A DNA stretch of 64,000 nucleotides from Acidimicrobiaceae bacterium (lineage in GTDB: Bacteria; Actinomycetota; Acidimicrobiia; Acidimicrobiales; UBA8190), in assembly GCA_003151955.1 (NCBI GenBank), contig PLZB01000070.1:1-64000 (forward strand), written 5' to 3'. The notes beneath the pieces are model-generated. The model worked only from the letters and a program-made list of their open reading frames with translations, ran no database searches and was not told where the DNA came from. Shown here piece after piece: positions 15,943 through 24,065 of the stretch. Made by a program: the position numbers and the translations under genes. Numbering within the stretch: the first letter of the stretch is position 1; every line of letters begins with the position of its first letter.

Positions 15943-18900
15943 GCCGCCGCCTCCTCATCACTGGCGGGGTCGTCCTCGGGGCTGAGGAGGGTCTCGGGCC
16001 GGAGCCCGAGGGCCAGCTGGAGCTGGCCCGGGTCGAGGTCGGAGAGGGAGCTCGACTTGGGGAGGACGAGGTCGGCGACATGGCGCTTCCCCTCGACGAC
16101 CTCCTCGACCCGCTCGTCGACCGTCCCCGGGCAGACGAGCCGGTGGGAGATGACGGTGTGCTGCTGGCCGATCCGCCAGGCCCGGTCCCGGGCCTGGTCC
16201 TCGACGGCCGGGTTCCACCAGCGGTCGTAGAGGACGACATGGTTGGCGGCGGTGAGGTTGAGCCCCGTCCCCCCCGCCTTGAGGGAGAGGACGAGGGCGG
16301 CCGGGCCCTCCCGGTTCTGGAACTCCTCCACCATCTTGTCCCGGGCCGTCCGGGCCAGCTCCCCCCGGTAGCAGCTGACCGGGGACCCCGTCCGCTCGGT
16401 GAGATGGGCGGCCAGCCGCTTCCCCCACTCGGCGAAGTGGGTGAAGACGAGGACCTTCTCCCCCGCCGCGAAGACGACCTCGACGATCTCCTCCAGCCGG
16501 GCCAGCTTCCCCGACCGGCCGGCCAGGGGCCGGTCGTCGTCCTGGTAGGCGGTCGGGTGGTTGCAGATCTGCTTGAGGGCGGTGATCGCGGCCAGGACGT
16601 CCCCGCGGTTCCGCTCGTCCTCGGCCGCCCCCACGAGCCGGTCCAGGACGGCCTGGTAGAGGCCGATCTGCTCCGTCGTCATGGTGCAGTGGTCGAGCTC
16701 GTCGATCTTGTCGGGGAGCTCGGCGGCCACCTCCGGCTCGGCCTTCGTCCGCCGGAAGACGAGGATTCCGTTCAGGGCCCGGAGGGCGTCCTCGGCCTGA
16801 CCCCCGGCCTCCCCGGTGGCACTGAGCCGGGAGACGAAGGCGGACCGGGGCCCGACGAGGGTCGGGTTGACGAAGTCGAGGATGGCCCAGAGGTCCCCCA
16901 GGCCGTTCTCGACCGGGGTCCCCGTCAGGGCGAACCGGCTCCGGGCCGGGATCCGCCGGAGCTGCTGGGCCGTCTCCGAGGCCGGGTTCTTGATGGCCTG
17001 GGCCTCGTCCAGGACGAGCCGGGACCAGGGGACGAGGGCCAGGGCCTCGACGTCCCGGACGGCCGTCCCGTAGGTGGTGATGACCACGTCGGCCCGGGCC
17101 ACCTCGGCGGCCAACTCCTCGGCCGAGGACCGGGAGGCCCCGTGGTGGATGACGAGCCGGAGGTCGGGGGTGAACTTCCCCATCTCGGCGGCCCAGTTCC
17201 CGACGACGGCGGTCGGGGCGATGACGAGGGCCGGCCCTGAGCCCGTGGTCCGGGCCAGGTGGGCCAGGACCGTCGGGGTCTTCCCCAGGCCCATGTCGAG
17301 GGCCAGGCAGCCCCCCAGCTCGACCGAGTCGAGGAAGCCGAGCCAGGCCAGCGCCTCGGTCTGGTAGCTCCGGAGCGTCCCCACGAACCGGTCCGGGGTG
17401 GCCCCGTCCTCGGCGGTGACAGCCGAGGCCCGGTTGAGGAGGTCGGTGGCCCAGCCCGACCCCCTGACCTCGACCCCACCGGCCAGGGCCGAGGACTCGA
17501 TCCCGATGGCGTGCCGGAGGACGTCGGCCCCGGTGAGCCGGGTCCGGCCGGCCTGCTCGGCCAGGGCAGCGGCGGCGGCCTCGAGGTCGACCCGGTCGAT
17601 CTCCACCCACTTGCCCCTGGAGCGGATCAGGGGGCGGGCCTCGGTGGCCAGCCGCCGGATGTCCTCGGCCGTGAGCTCGACATCGTCGAAGAGGGCCGAC
17701 CACCGGACCTGGACCAGCTGGTGGGCACCCACCACCGACGGGTCGACCGGGTCGGCGGTGAGGACGAGCTTGGGGGACGGACGCCGCCGGGACAGGGCCG
17801 GGACCCGGACCTCGAAGCCGGCGTCGGCCAGGACGGGGCCGGTCAGGGTCATGACCTCCCAGGCCTCCTCCTGGCTGAGGACGACCTGGCCCCGCTGATG
17901 GGACCCCGGCCGCTTCAGGGCTGGGAGGAGTCGTTCGAGCCGGAGGGCCTCGTCGGCCAGGTGCCGCTTGGACCGGCCGTCGACCAGGGCCACCCCGAGG
18001 GGGACCGGCCGCCCGTCGTGGCCGGGCCCGAGGACGGTGAGGAGCCAGGCCCCATCCCGGTCGGGGGGGTCGAGCTGAACGGTCAGCCGGGCGTCGACCG
18101 GGGCCAGGAGGGCCCGGGCCCACTCCCCCAGGCGGCCGCTCAGGGCCCCGGCCAGGTCGGCGGGAGCCTCGAAGACCGACCCGTCGAGCCGGGTCACGAC
18201 CGACTCGGCCACGTCGGCGGCGGTCCGGACCACCGGGGGCGGGGCCGGGAATTCGAGCCGCTGGGCCGCCCCGGTGGCGATGGCGTCGACGGCGGCCGTC
18301 AGGACGGCCAGGGTCAGTGTCCGGGCCTCGGACTGGTCGAGGGCCGTGACGGGACCCGGGAGGGCCCGGGCCAGTCGTTCGAGTTGGGCCCGGTCGACGA
18401 GGGCCGGGACCCAGCAGATCGCGTAGCCGCCCTTCCCTCCGGGCCGTTTCCCCGTCCCCCCGGCCGTGGCCAGGGTGGGGGCGATGGCCCCCCGGGCCAC
18501 GAGCTGGACGGCCCAGGCCGCCACCCGGCCCAGCCAGATCAGACTGGAGCCGACCTCCTCGGGCCGCTCCCCCGCCCCGAGGTAGACGAGCCAGCCCAGG
18601 GCGTCCCCGATCCGGATGGCCCGGGCCGGAGCCGGACCCACCGTCGGGACCTTGACCGCCTGGTGGGACTCCCAACCCGACCCGGGGGCCCCGATGGCGG
18701 CCAGCCGGGCCATCACCGCCTCCTCGTCCTCGGCGGCCGCCCGCCGACCGGCGGCCCAGAGGACGACCATCCCGTGGGACCAGGACGCCTCGAGCTGGAC
18801 CGGACCGGCCGGGCCGGTGTCCCCCTGGGGTTGGGGACCGGCTTCCGGCTCGGGGACGAACCGCCGGAGGGCCGTCACCAGCCGGGCCCGCTCCTGCTCG

Positions 18901-19154
18901 AAGTCGGCGACGACCTGGTCCCGTTCCGGCCCGGTCAGCTTCCGGACCGTGGCCAGCTTCCCGTCACAGACCCGGAGGAGCCGCTCCAGGCCGACCTTCC
19001 ACTCGCCCTGGTGGCCCTCGAGGTACTCGAGCTGGCTCGCGCCCGCCTCACCCCACGCCGCCGTCTCGATGGCGAAGTCCAGATCCAAGCCCCGCTCCTC
19101 CTCGCTGCCGGCGACGCCCAAGGGCGCCCCGCACCGAACGGCACCGGCGACCAT
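15939..19154 (-). CDS. SNF2-family DEAD/DEAH helicase
   Basis: A protein of about 1071 residues. Helicase motifs are complete: motif I DMGLGKT with Lys625, motif II LVLDEAQ, motif III ALTGTP, motif V SLKAGGTGLNL and motif VI DRWWNPAVEDQARDRAWRIGQ. The central 500 residues before motif I are the SNF2-associated region found in bacterial HepA-like proteins. Such enzymes remodel nucleic acid-protein complexes or RNA polymerase. I placed the start at ATG 19154. About 110 residues at the N-terminus (a helical, acidic segment) precede the part usually first in the family, so a later start is possible. It is followed by a coupled small gene where a full SWIM protein would be expected. Confidence 0.88.
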   Translation of the reverse strand: MVAGAVRCGAPLGVAGSEEERGLDLDFAIETAAWGEAGASQLEYLEGHQGEWKVGLERLLRVCDGKLATVRKLTGPERDQVVADFEQERARLVTALRRFVPEPEAGPQPQGDTGPAGPVQLEASWSHGMVVLWAAGRRAAAEDEEAVMARLAAIGAPGSGWESHQAVKVPTVGPAPARAIRIGDALGWLVYLGAGERPEEVGSSLIWLGRVAAWAVQLVARGAIAPTLATAGGTGKRPGGKGGYAICWVPALVDRAQLERLARALPGPVTALDQSEARTLTLAVLTAAVDAIATGAAQRLEFPAPPPVVRTAADVAESVVTRLDGSVFEAPADLAGALSGRLGEWARALLAPVDARLTVQLDPPDRDGAWLLTVLGPGHDGRPVPLGVALVDGRSKRHLADEALRLERLLPALKRPGSHQRGQVVLSQEEAWEVMTLTGPVLADAGFEVRVPALSRRRPSPKLVLTADPVDPSVVGAHQLVQVRWSALFDDVELTAEDIRRLATEARPLIRSRGKWVEIDRVDLEAAAAALAEQAGRTRLTGADVLRHAIGIESSALAGGVEVRGSGWATDLLNRASAVTAEDGATPDRFVGTLRSYQTEALAWLGFLDSVELGGCLALDMGLGKTPTVLAHLARTTGSGPALVIAPTAVVGNWAAEMGKFTPDLRLVIHHGASRSSAEELAAEVARADVVITTYGTAVRDVEALALVPWSRLVLDEAQAIKNPASETAQQLRRIPARSRFALTGTPVENGLGDLWAILDFVNPTLVGPRSAFVSRLSATGEAGGQAEDALRALNGILVFRRTKAEPEVAAELPDKIDELDHCTMTTEQIGLYQAVLDRLVGAAEDERNRGDVLAAITALKQICNHPTAYQDDDRPLAGRSGKLARLEEIVEVVFAAGEKVLVFTHFAEWGKRLAAHLTERTGSPVSCYRGELARTARDKMVEEFQNREGPAALVLSLKAGGTGLNLTAANHVVLYDRWWNPAVEDQARDRAWRIGQQHTVISHRLVCPGTVDERVEEVVEGKRHVADLVLPKSSSLSDLDPGQLQLALGLRPETLLSPEDDPASDEEAAA

Positions 19155-19384
19155 CGGGGTCGTCGCGCCTCCTCCTCGTCGTTGATGCTCGCCCGCACCT
19201 GGCCTCGATGGCGCTCGGTGCTGCTGGTCGTCGCCCCTGCCCAGCGGCGTCTCAACGTTCTCCTCCAGCGTAGCGCCTCCCGGGCCGCAAGGGGAGTCCA
19301 TTCGGTCCGAGGTGGACACCAGCCCAGGTCGGAAGGGGGAGGAGCTGCCCTCCAGCGCCAGGAGGGACCGGTGGACGCAGTCGG

Positions 19385-19741
19385 TCAGGTCCGGGAAGCC
19401 GGCCGGGCCAGGACGGCGGCCGCCCCGAGACCGATCTCCCCGGCGAGGTAGGCCCAGTAGGTCCAATCAGTCTCAGGGGGGTCGACGGCGAGGGATCCGA
19501 GCCGGGCCACCGCCGCCCCGAGCCAGGTGAACCCGACGGCCTGCTGACCGGCCCGGTCGCCTCGGAGGAGGCCGTAGGCCCCGAGGGCGGCGTAGGTCCC
19601 CCCCAGGCCGGCCCGGGTCTCGGCTCGGCCCCGGCCTGTTGTCGGGGGGAGATCGAGGGCGGTGGCGACCCTGACCGGGATGACGACCCCGGCGATACCG
19701 GAGGCGAGCATGGCCAGGGCGGAGAGGCGACCGAGATTCAT
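19385..19741 (-). CDS. Small membrane protein, DUF4345-like
   Basis: A 118-residue protein with about four hydrophobic helices, Gly/Ala-rich (LSALAMLASGIAGVVIPV, GLGGTYAALGAYGLL, AGEIGLGAAAVLA). The pattern of a short polar loop then GGTYAALGAY suggests the DUF4345-type membrane family. No function is known. It is divergent from lsr2, with about 108 bases between. ATG start. Confidence 0.6.
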   Translation of the reverse strand: MNLGRLSALAMLASGIAGVVIPVRVATALDLPPTTGRGRAETRAGLGGTYAALGAYGLLRGDRAGQQAVGFTWLGAAVARLGSLAVDPPETDWTYWAYLAGEIGLGAAAVLARPASRT

Positions 19742-19836
19742 GGACCCAGGTTACAGCCGACACCAGAAGTCGGCCCTGGCTCCATTGATCGGCCATTCGA
19801 GGACCGGATTGATTTCAAATCCAATGAAGGATCGGT

Positions 19837-19842
19837 TACAGT
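19837..19842 (+). promoter_or_regulatory. -10 box upstream of lsr2
   Basis: TACAGT lies 7 nt before the lsr2 ATG. The preceding 40 bases are unusually AT-rich for this genome (GATTGATTTCAAATCCAATG), the type of DNA Lsr2 itself binds, so autoregulation is plausible. Confidence 0.45.
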
Positions 19843-19849
19843 GACCGAC

Positions 19850-20191
19850 ATGGCACAAACCGTCTTCGTAAAGCTGACCGACGACATCGATGGGGGGGAC
19901 GCCGACGAGACCGTTTCTTTCTCGCTCGAGGGCAAGTCCTACCAGATCGATCTCAACACAAAGAACGCCGCCGCGCTACGGAAGGCCCTGGCGCCCTACG
20001 TCGCCAAGGGTCGCAGCGCCCGGGGCGGCGGACCCCGCCGGACCGGCTCCGGCCGCTCGCCCGGGAGGACGGCCTTCTCCCAGCTCGACGCCGAGGGCAA
20101 GGAGAAGTTCCGGAAGTGGGCGAAGATGCCCACGGCCCGCCGGATCGGCGACGTCCGGGTCGAGGCCTGGATCAAGGCCGGCCGTCCCTGA
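19850..20191 (+). CDS. lsr2: Lsr2-type nucleoid-associated protein with divergent C-terminus
   Basis: A 113-residue H-NS-like silencer of AT-rich DNA. The N-terminal dimerisation domain is clear: AQTVFVKLTDDIDGGDADETVSF (part), then YQIDLNTKNAAALRKAL, a very close match to Lsr2. A Gly/Arg linker follows. The C-terminal part keeps the FRKWAK helix, but the usual Arg-Gly-Arg minor-groove hook is replaced by ARRIGDV. The ATG at 19850 is chosen over a GTG 9 bases upstream. A strong terminator follows the stop. Confidence 0.88.
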   Translation: MAQTVFVKLTDDIDGGDADETVSFSLEGKSYQIDLNTKNAAALRKALAPYVAKGRSARGGGPRRTGSGRSPGRTAFSQLDAEGKEKFRKWAKMPTARRIGDVRVEAWIKAGRP

Positions 20192-20206
20192 CTGACACCT
20201 CTTCCA

Positions 20207-20253
20207 GCTCTCCCCACCCGCCTCAGAGGAGCCGGGTGGGGAGGGCTGTTTCT
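20207..20253 (+). terminator. Intrinsic terminator after lsr2
   Basis: The inverted arms GCTCTCCCCACCCG and CGGGTGGGGAGGGC (20207-20220 and 20233-20246, one G-U pair) enclose a 12-base loop and are followed by TGTTTCTTT. The distal arm lies in the last codons of the convergent peptidase E-like gene, so the hairpin may serve both. Confidence 0.75.
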
Positions 20254-20951
20254 TTGGCGCCGTCCCCCCGGCGGATGATCTCGTAGGCCAGGGCCTCGGG
20301 CTTCTCCGAGATGGCCTCGTGGAGGTCGGTTCCCCGGTAGACGAGACCGGCCCCATTGTCGGTGGCGTAGCCGTCGGTGAGCGTTCCCTCGGCCACGAGC
20401 CGCTGCATGAGTGGACGGCGGCCCGGCTCGGCGTCGTAGTGGGGGCTATTGCTCGAGGGAATGAAGCCGAGTCCGTTGTGAATGGGTTGGAGGGGCAGTC
20501 CGAACGAGTCGGTCGTCCCCCCGAGATGCCAGCAGATGGACCCGGCCGAGACTCCCATGAGGACGACCCCGGCCTGCCAGCAGTCCCGGAGGATGGCGTC
20601 CAGGCCGTGGAGCCGCCAGAGGGCGAGGAGGTTGGCCGTGCTCCCCCCGCAGACCCAGATGACGTCCTGGGCGGCCAGATGGCCGGCGACGTCCTCGTGG
20701 TTCGGCATCGGGAACAGGGCCAGGTGGGAGACCAGCATGTCGAGCTTCGAGAAGGCCGCCTGGATGGGGGCGAGGTAGCAGGCCGTGTCCCCCACCGCGG
20801 TGGCGATGATGCAGACCCGGGGATGGGCCCCGGCCCGGGCCAGTTGGGCCGCGTGGAGGTAGGCCGGTCCCGGGCGGAGATTCCACTGGTCCGGCCCGTC
20901 GGGCTGGAAGCCGATGCTGGTGGCGACGATGGTGGGATGGGAGGCGGCCAT
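20223..20951 (-). CDS. Peptidase S51/dipeptidase E-like protein
   Basis: A 242-residue class I glutamine amidotransferase-like protein of the peptidase E group (Ser nucleophile). The nucleophile elbow is MGVSAGSICW, preceded by the strand and VCGGSTANLLALW. An aspartyl-dipeptidase role (cleaving Asp-X) is known for the family. The substrate here is unproven. I chose ATG at 20951. The upstream in-frame extension is Pro/Arg-rich and not family-like. It lies 58 bases after the MarR gene on the same strand. Confidence 0.8.
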   Translation of the reverse strand: MAASHPTIVATSIGFQPDGPDQWNLRPGPAYLHAAQLARAGAHPRVCIIATAVGDTACYLAPIQAAFSKLDMLVSHLALFPMPNHEDVAGHLAAQDVIWVCGGSTANLLALWRLHGLDAILRDCWQAGVVLMGVSAGSICWHLGGTTDSFGLPLQPIHNGLGFIPSSNSPHYDAEPGRRPLMQRLVAEGTLTDGYATDNGAGLVYRGTDLHEAISEKPEALAYEIIRRGDGAKETALPTRLL

Positions 20952-21009
20952 CGATTGATCATGCCCCGCCCCGGGCCGCGACCGCCGGGACCGTGCCGGT
21001 CCCTCCTGC

Positions 21010-21540
21010 TCAGGAGCCCTGGGGCTTCCTCCGCCGGGCCGTCCGGTCCGGGGGGAGATCGGCGGCATCCCGGGCCGCCAGCTGGACCTTGGCCAGGAGC
21101 TCCAGGAGCCGGTTCTGCTCCTGGGGGGTGAGGGCTTCCGAGATCACCCGGCGCTCCCGCTGGTGGAGGGAGGGGAGGATGGCGTCGAGGATGGCCCGTC
21201 CCTCATCGGTGACGGTGACGAGGACTTTCCTCCGGTCCTCCTGGTGGGGACCTCTGTGGACCAACTCCCGTTTCTCGAGGGTGTCGAGGATCGAGGTCAT
21301 GCTTCCCGAGGTGATGATGAGCCGCTCGGCGATGACCGAGGGCTCGAGGGGTCCCCCGCTCCCCTCGATCACGGCCAGGGCCATCCGGGCCGTCGAGGAC
21401 AGCCGGTGGTCCTCCCAGCTCTGCTTGTCATGGAGCCCGATCAGGAGGTCGCCGGTCTTGACGAGGTTGGCGAAGCACTCCGTGGCCCTCGCCTCGGCAC
21501 CGGGATACTCCTCTTCGAAGTCCTCTCCTACCCGGATCAT
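21010..21540 (-). CDS. MarR family transcriptional regulator
   Basis: A 176-residue winged-helix repressor. The recognition part is PSVIAERLIITSGSMTSILDTLEKREL, followed by the wing, HRGPHQEDRRKVLVTVTDEG. Flanking helices give the dimer interface, and a basic C-terminal tail is added. The ATG is at 21540. It is the second gene after the small monooxygenase-like protein, whose promoter carries two palindromes fitting a MarR dimer, so autoregulation of the pair is the likely circuit. The ligand is unknown. Confidence 0.9.
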   Translation of the reverse strand: MIRVGEDFEEEYPGAEARATECFANLVKTGDLLIGLHDKQSWEDHRLSSTARMALAVIEGSGGPLEPSVIAERLIITSGSMTSILDTLEKRELVHRGPHQEDRRKVLVTVTDEGRAILDAILPSLHQRERRVISEALTPQEQNRLLELLAKVQLAARDAADLPPDRTARRRKPQGS

Positions 21541-21608
21541 CGGAGCGGGAGCGCGCCGGGAAGGGCGGCCGGAGCCGCCCTTCCCGGAACCAGGCAATGT
21601 CGGGATGC

Positions 21609-21884
21609 TCAGCTCTCCGCGTCCACGTAGAGCTCGATCCGGGGGGCCCCGACCAACCCGGCGGAGGCCATGGCCTCCTGGAGGGAGGGATCGGCGCCGA
21701 AGCCCTGAGCGGCGGCGACGGAGGGGAACTCCATGACCACGGTGTAGATGCTCGGCTCGACCGCGTCCTGCACGACCCGGGTGGCGGTGCAGCCGTGCTC
21801 CTTCCGGACGACCTCGTGGGCGTTGAAGCCCTGCCGCCAGGTCTCGTAGTTCTCCAGCTCGTGCCGCACGACCAAGGTTGCCAT
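21609..21884 (-). CDS. Small antibiotic-monooxygenase-like (dimeric alpha/beta barrel) protein
   Basis: A 91-residue ferredoxin-like-fold protein: strand VVRHELENYETWRQGF, then YTVVMEFPSVAAAQGF, then RIELYV. This is the pattern of the ABM/dimeric alpha-beta barrel group, which includes quinone-forming monooxygenases and many uncharacterised members. No catalytic call is possible. The ATG at 21884 is well placed after GGGAGAG. It is the first gene of the MarR operon, driven by the promoter at 21919-21947. Confidence 0.75.
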   Translation of the reverse strand: MATLVVRHELENYETWRQGFNAHEVVRKEHGCTATRVVQDAVEPSIYTVVMEFPSVAAAQGFGADPSLQEAMASAGLVGAPRIELYVDAES

Positions 21885-21909
21885 GGTGCTCTCCCGTCTC
21901 GGATTGTTC

Positions 21910-21947
21910 CTTGAGATCAAGATACTTGAATTCAAGGTAGTAGTCAA
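21910..21947 (-). promoter_or_regulatory. Promoter with two palindromic MarR-type operators
   Basis: The minus strand reads TTGACT (21947-21942), a spacer of exactly 17, then TATCTT (21924-21919). The spacer contains the perfect 12-base palindrome CTTGAATTCAAG (21925-21936). A second one, CTTGAGATCAAG (21910-21921, arms perfect), overlaps the -10 and start region. Repressor on either would occlude RNA polymerase. Confidence 0.8.
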
Positions 21948-22002
21948 GGGGGTGGAGGCCCGGGGCTCGGGATCGGCCCCGGACCACCACTCCCCAGACC
22001 CC

Positions 22003-22170
22003 CTATGGACCTCCGGGCGGGCAGGGATGGCCCGGGATGGTCGGGCTCACCTGGCAGGTGGTCACCGTCACCTTGGGTGTCCCCATGACAGCAGTCACTC
22101 CCAGGCCCAGCAGGACCAACAGCGCCAGCCCGGCCAGGACACCGAGAAGGACAGCCACCTTCCTCCTCAT
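22003..22170 (-). CDS. Short membrane-anchored or secreted peptide
   Basis: A 55-residue protein: basic start MRRKV, one long hydrophobic helix (residues 5-30), then about 25 extracellular residues with two cysteines and a Pro/Gly-rich end. Its ATG overlaps the TGA of the upstream secreted protein (ATGA), so the two are co-translated. No family is recognised. The two cysteines could pair. Confidence 0.6.
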   Translation of the reverse strand: MRRKVAVLLGVLAGLALLVLLGLGVTAVMGTPKVTVTTCQVSPTIPGHPCPPGGP

Positions 22171-22859
22171 GCGCTCCCCAGTCCGTAGGTCCCGTCGGGG
22201 TTGACGGTGATGGCCAGGGAATGGGACACGGTGTAGTTGAACCAGAGTGCGCCGGCCGAGACCTCGTAGTTCTCCCAGGCCGTCACGTTGGGCGTGGGCT
22301 CGGCCCAGCCGCCGACCGTCTGATTCCACCCGCACTGCTCGTTGCTGATCGAGAACGGCACCAGGTAGTTGGCCTGGTTGCAGGTGGGCTGCCCGTCGGC
22401 CACGACCCAGATCTGGTCGTACTGGACGGTGGCGTTGAACCAGATCTCCCAGGCCCAGCACTCCCCGTTCCCACACACCGACATCCCGTAGGTCCTGGTG
22501 ACGGTCGGGGGCAGGGCCCGGCCCCCGCGGGTCAGACTTCCGGGGGACGTCGTCGTCTTCACCGTCAAGGTGAAGGTCGGACACAACTCCCCCACCACCT
22601 CGGTCAGGTCGGGCTTCGGCTGGCCCAGGGCCTTGTAGCTGGCCAGAGCCTTCTGATAGGCGGGCGTTGCCGCCGCGGTCACCGTGGCCACGCATCTCGC
22701 CTGGGCTGCCGCCGAGGCGGCCGTGATGGGAACGACCCGGGTGGTGGTGGCCCGATGGCCAACCATTGCCGAGGCCGACGACATCCCGGCCCCGCTCACT
22801 ACCGCTGCCAATCCCAACCCGGCCACGCCGGCGCGCCAGATCAAGCTTCTCTTTCGCAT
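22167..22859 (-). CDS. Secreted hypothetical protein
   Basis: A 230-residue protein with a signal peptide (Arg-rich start, hydrophobic stretch, cleavage after about SSASA). The mature part has several cysteines (RCVATV, ELCPTF, SVCGNGECW, PTCNQ, EQCGW), suggesting disulfides, and many Trp/Tyr/Asn residues like a beta-sandwich wall-associated protein. No family is recognised. ATG at 22859; one more ATG 18 bases upstream is possible. A TATATACT-type -10 lies near 22915-22922. Confidence 0.65.
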   Translation of the reverse strand: MRKRSLIWRAGVAGLGLAAVVSGAGMSSASAMVGHRATTTRVVPITAASAAAQARCVATVTAAATPAYQKALASYKALGQPKPDLTEVVGELCPTFTLTVKTTTSPGSLTRGGRALPPTVTRTYGMSVCGNGECWAWEIWFNATVQYDQIWVVADGQPTCNQANYLVPFSISNEQCGWNQTVGGWAEPTPNVTAWENYEVSAGALWFNYTVSHSLAITVNPDGTYGLGSA

Positions 22860-22912
22860 ATTCACCGCCGATGTCATGTCGGAGGACCATGCTGCCCTCC
22901 GAACCGATGACC

Positions 22913-22928
22913 GCAGTATATATGCTGT
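22913..22928 (-). promoter_or_regulatory. AT-rich promoter element, imperfect palindrome
   Basis: GCAGTATATATGCTGT resembles the perfect palindrome at 35270-35285 (13 of 16 positions). Read on the minus strand it contains TATACT, a good -10 for the secreted protein gene. Whether it is only a promoter or also an operator cannot be told. Confidence 0.4.
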
Positions 22929-22961
22929 CACTGTTTCCTCTACAAACCGGCGGACGCGAAC

Positions 22962-23192
22962 CTACCCGTCGTGAGCCGGGATCAGGCGACTCTCGACCAG
23001 ATCGAAGAGCCAGGCCATCCGGGCCGCCTCCTCCGGTCGCTCCGAGCGGAGCAGGGCCCGCTCGGCGTCTGCCACCACCTCGCAGATCTCGAAGGCCTCC
23101 CGTTTGAGCAGGGAGACGGTGGGGGCGAAATGGGCGGCGAGATGGGGATCATCGACCTCGTCCCCGTGTCCGAAGATGGCTACTGGTTTCAC
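22962..23192 (-). CDS. Small hypothetical protein, 76 residues
   Basis: A mostly helical, acidic soluble protein (AFEICEVVADAERALLRSERPEEAARMAWLFDLVE in part). It starts with a GTG that overlaps the stop of the preceding membrane protein (GTGA). No family is recognised. The coupling and codon bias make it likely to be real. Confidence 0.5.
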   Translation of the reverse strand: MKPVAIFGHGDEVDDPHLAAHFAPTVSLLKREAFEICEVVADAERALLRSERPEEAARMAWLFDLVESRLIPAHDG

Positions 23193-23428
23193 TGCCGCGT
23201 CCCTCCCTCCTCCTCTTGCACAACTGCGATCGCGGCACCTCGACGACCGAGACCGAATGCGACGAGGAGCATGAGGACCGCGCTGGACACCACCACCGTG
23301 GTGACCCCGCGAAAGCCCGTTGAGAACCAGATCAGGACATGCAGCAACGGGCCCCTGAGTGGCAGGGTGGCTGGTCCGGTCACAAGCCCGGAAAGCCCCT
23401 GCCAGGGCTCTGGATTGAGAAATTTCAA
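23189..23428 (-). CDS. Small membrane protein downstream of ssb
   Basis: About 79 residues, with a hydrophobic helix around VVVSSAVLMLLVAFGL and a charged C-terminus. I chose the TTG at 23428 because GGAGG lies 5 nt upstream. An alternative GTG at 23512, one base after the ssb stop, would add 28 residues. It is coupled to the next small gene by a GTGA overlap. Function unknown. Confidence 0.45.
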   Translation of the reverse strand: MKFLNPEPWQGLSGLVTGPATLPLRGPLLHVLIWFSTGFRGVTTVVVSSAVLMLLVAFGLGRRGAAIAVVQEEEGGTRQ

Positions 23429-23513
23429 GATGACCTCCGCTTGGAACGAGTCGGCATCGGGTGGGTCTGGGCAACCCGGGCCCGGCGGAGACCCGCCGGA
23501 CCCGGGTAGCACC

Positions 23514-23951
23514 TCAGGCGTCGGCCGCCACGACCACGTCGTCCTCGACCGGGTCGGAGCTCCCGTTCTCGGAGTCGGCCTGGCCGGGCAACCTGCGCTC
23601 GGTGCGGGACACGTCGGCCGTCGCGAATCGAAGGGAGGGACCGACCTCCTCGGCCGTCACCTCCACACGGCTCCGGCGCTCACCGCTGTCGTTCTCCCAC
23701 GAATGTTGGTCCAAACGTCCAGTGACGATGACCCGGCTCCCCTTGGTGAGACTCAGAGCGACGTTCTCGGCCAAGTCCCGCCAGCAGACGACGTCGAAGA
23801 AGGAGGTCGACTCCTCCCAGTCGTCACTGCCTCGGGACTGCCAACGGCGGGTGACGGCCAGCCCGAAGGTGGTATTGGCCTGCCCGTCGCGGGTGTACCG
23901 GATCTCCGGGTCACGGGTCAGGTTGCCCGACAGGGCGGTGCTGTTGCTCAT
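23514..23951 (-). CDS. ssb: Single-stranded DNA-binding protein
   Basis: A 145-residue SSB. The OB fold is visible: NSTALSGNLTRDPEIRYT, then FFDVVCWRDLAENVALSLTKGSRVIVTGRL and VEVTAEEVGPSLRFA. The C-terminal acidic tail ends DDVVVAADA, not the DDDxPF tip used for partner binding in housekeeping SSB. ATG at 23951. It follows the Tad-locus regulator by 114 bases in the same orientation. This looks like an accessory SSB rather than the replication one, which normally sits with rpsF/rpsR. Confidence 0.88.
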   Translation of the reverse strand: MSNSTALSGNLTRDPEIRYTRDGQANTTFGLAVTRRWQSRGSDDWEESTSFFDVVCWRDLAENVALSLTKGSRVIVTGRLDQHSWENDSGERRSRVEVTAEEVGPSLRFATADVSRTERRLPGQADSENGSSDPVEDDVVVAADA

Positions 23952-24065
23952 CGATGCGTCTCTCCCTCGTGTGCGCTCACCAGTCAGGCGGCACACGCAG
24001 CATCGAGGCTCTTCCTGGCTGCGGACCTCGCCCGGAAGCTTGCAGGACCTCAGACCGGACGGATT

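Noticed and set aside
15417-17240. Long plus-strand open frame opposite the SNF2 helicase
   Set aside because: It is the antisense of a gene with complete helicase motifs. High G+C makes such shadow frames common, and its translation is Gly/Pro/Arg-rich with no fold.
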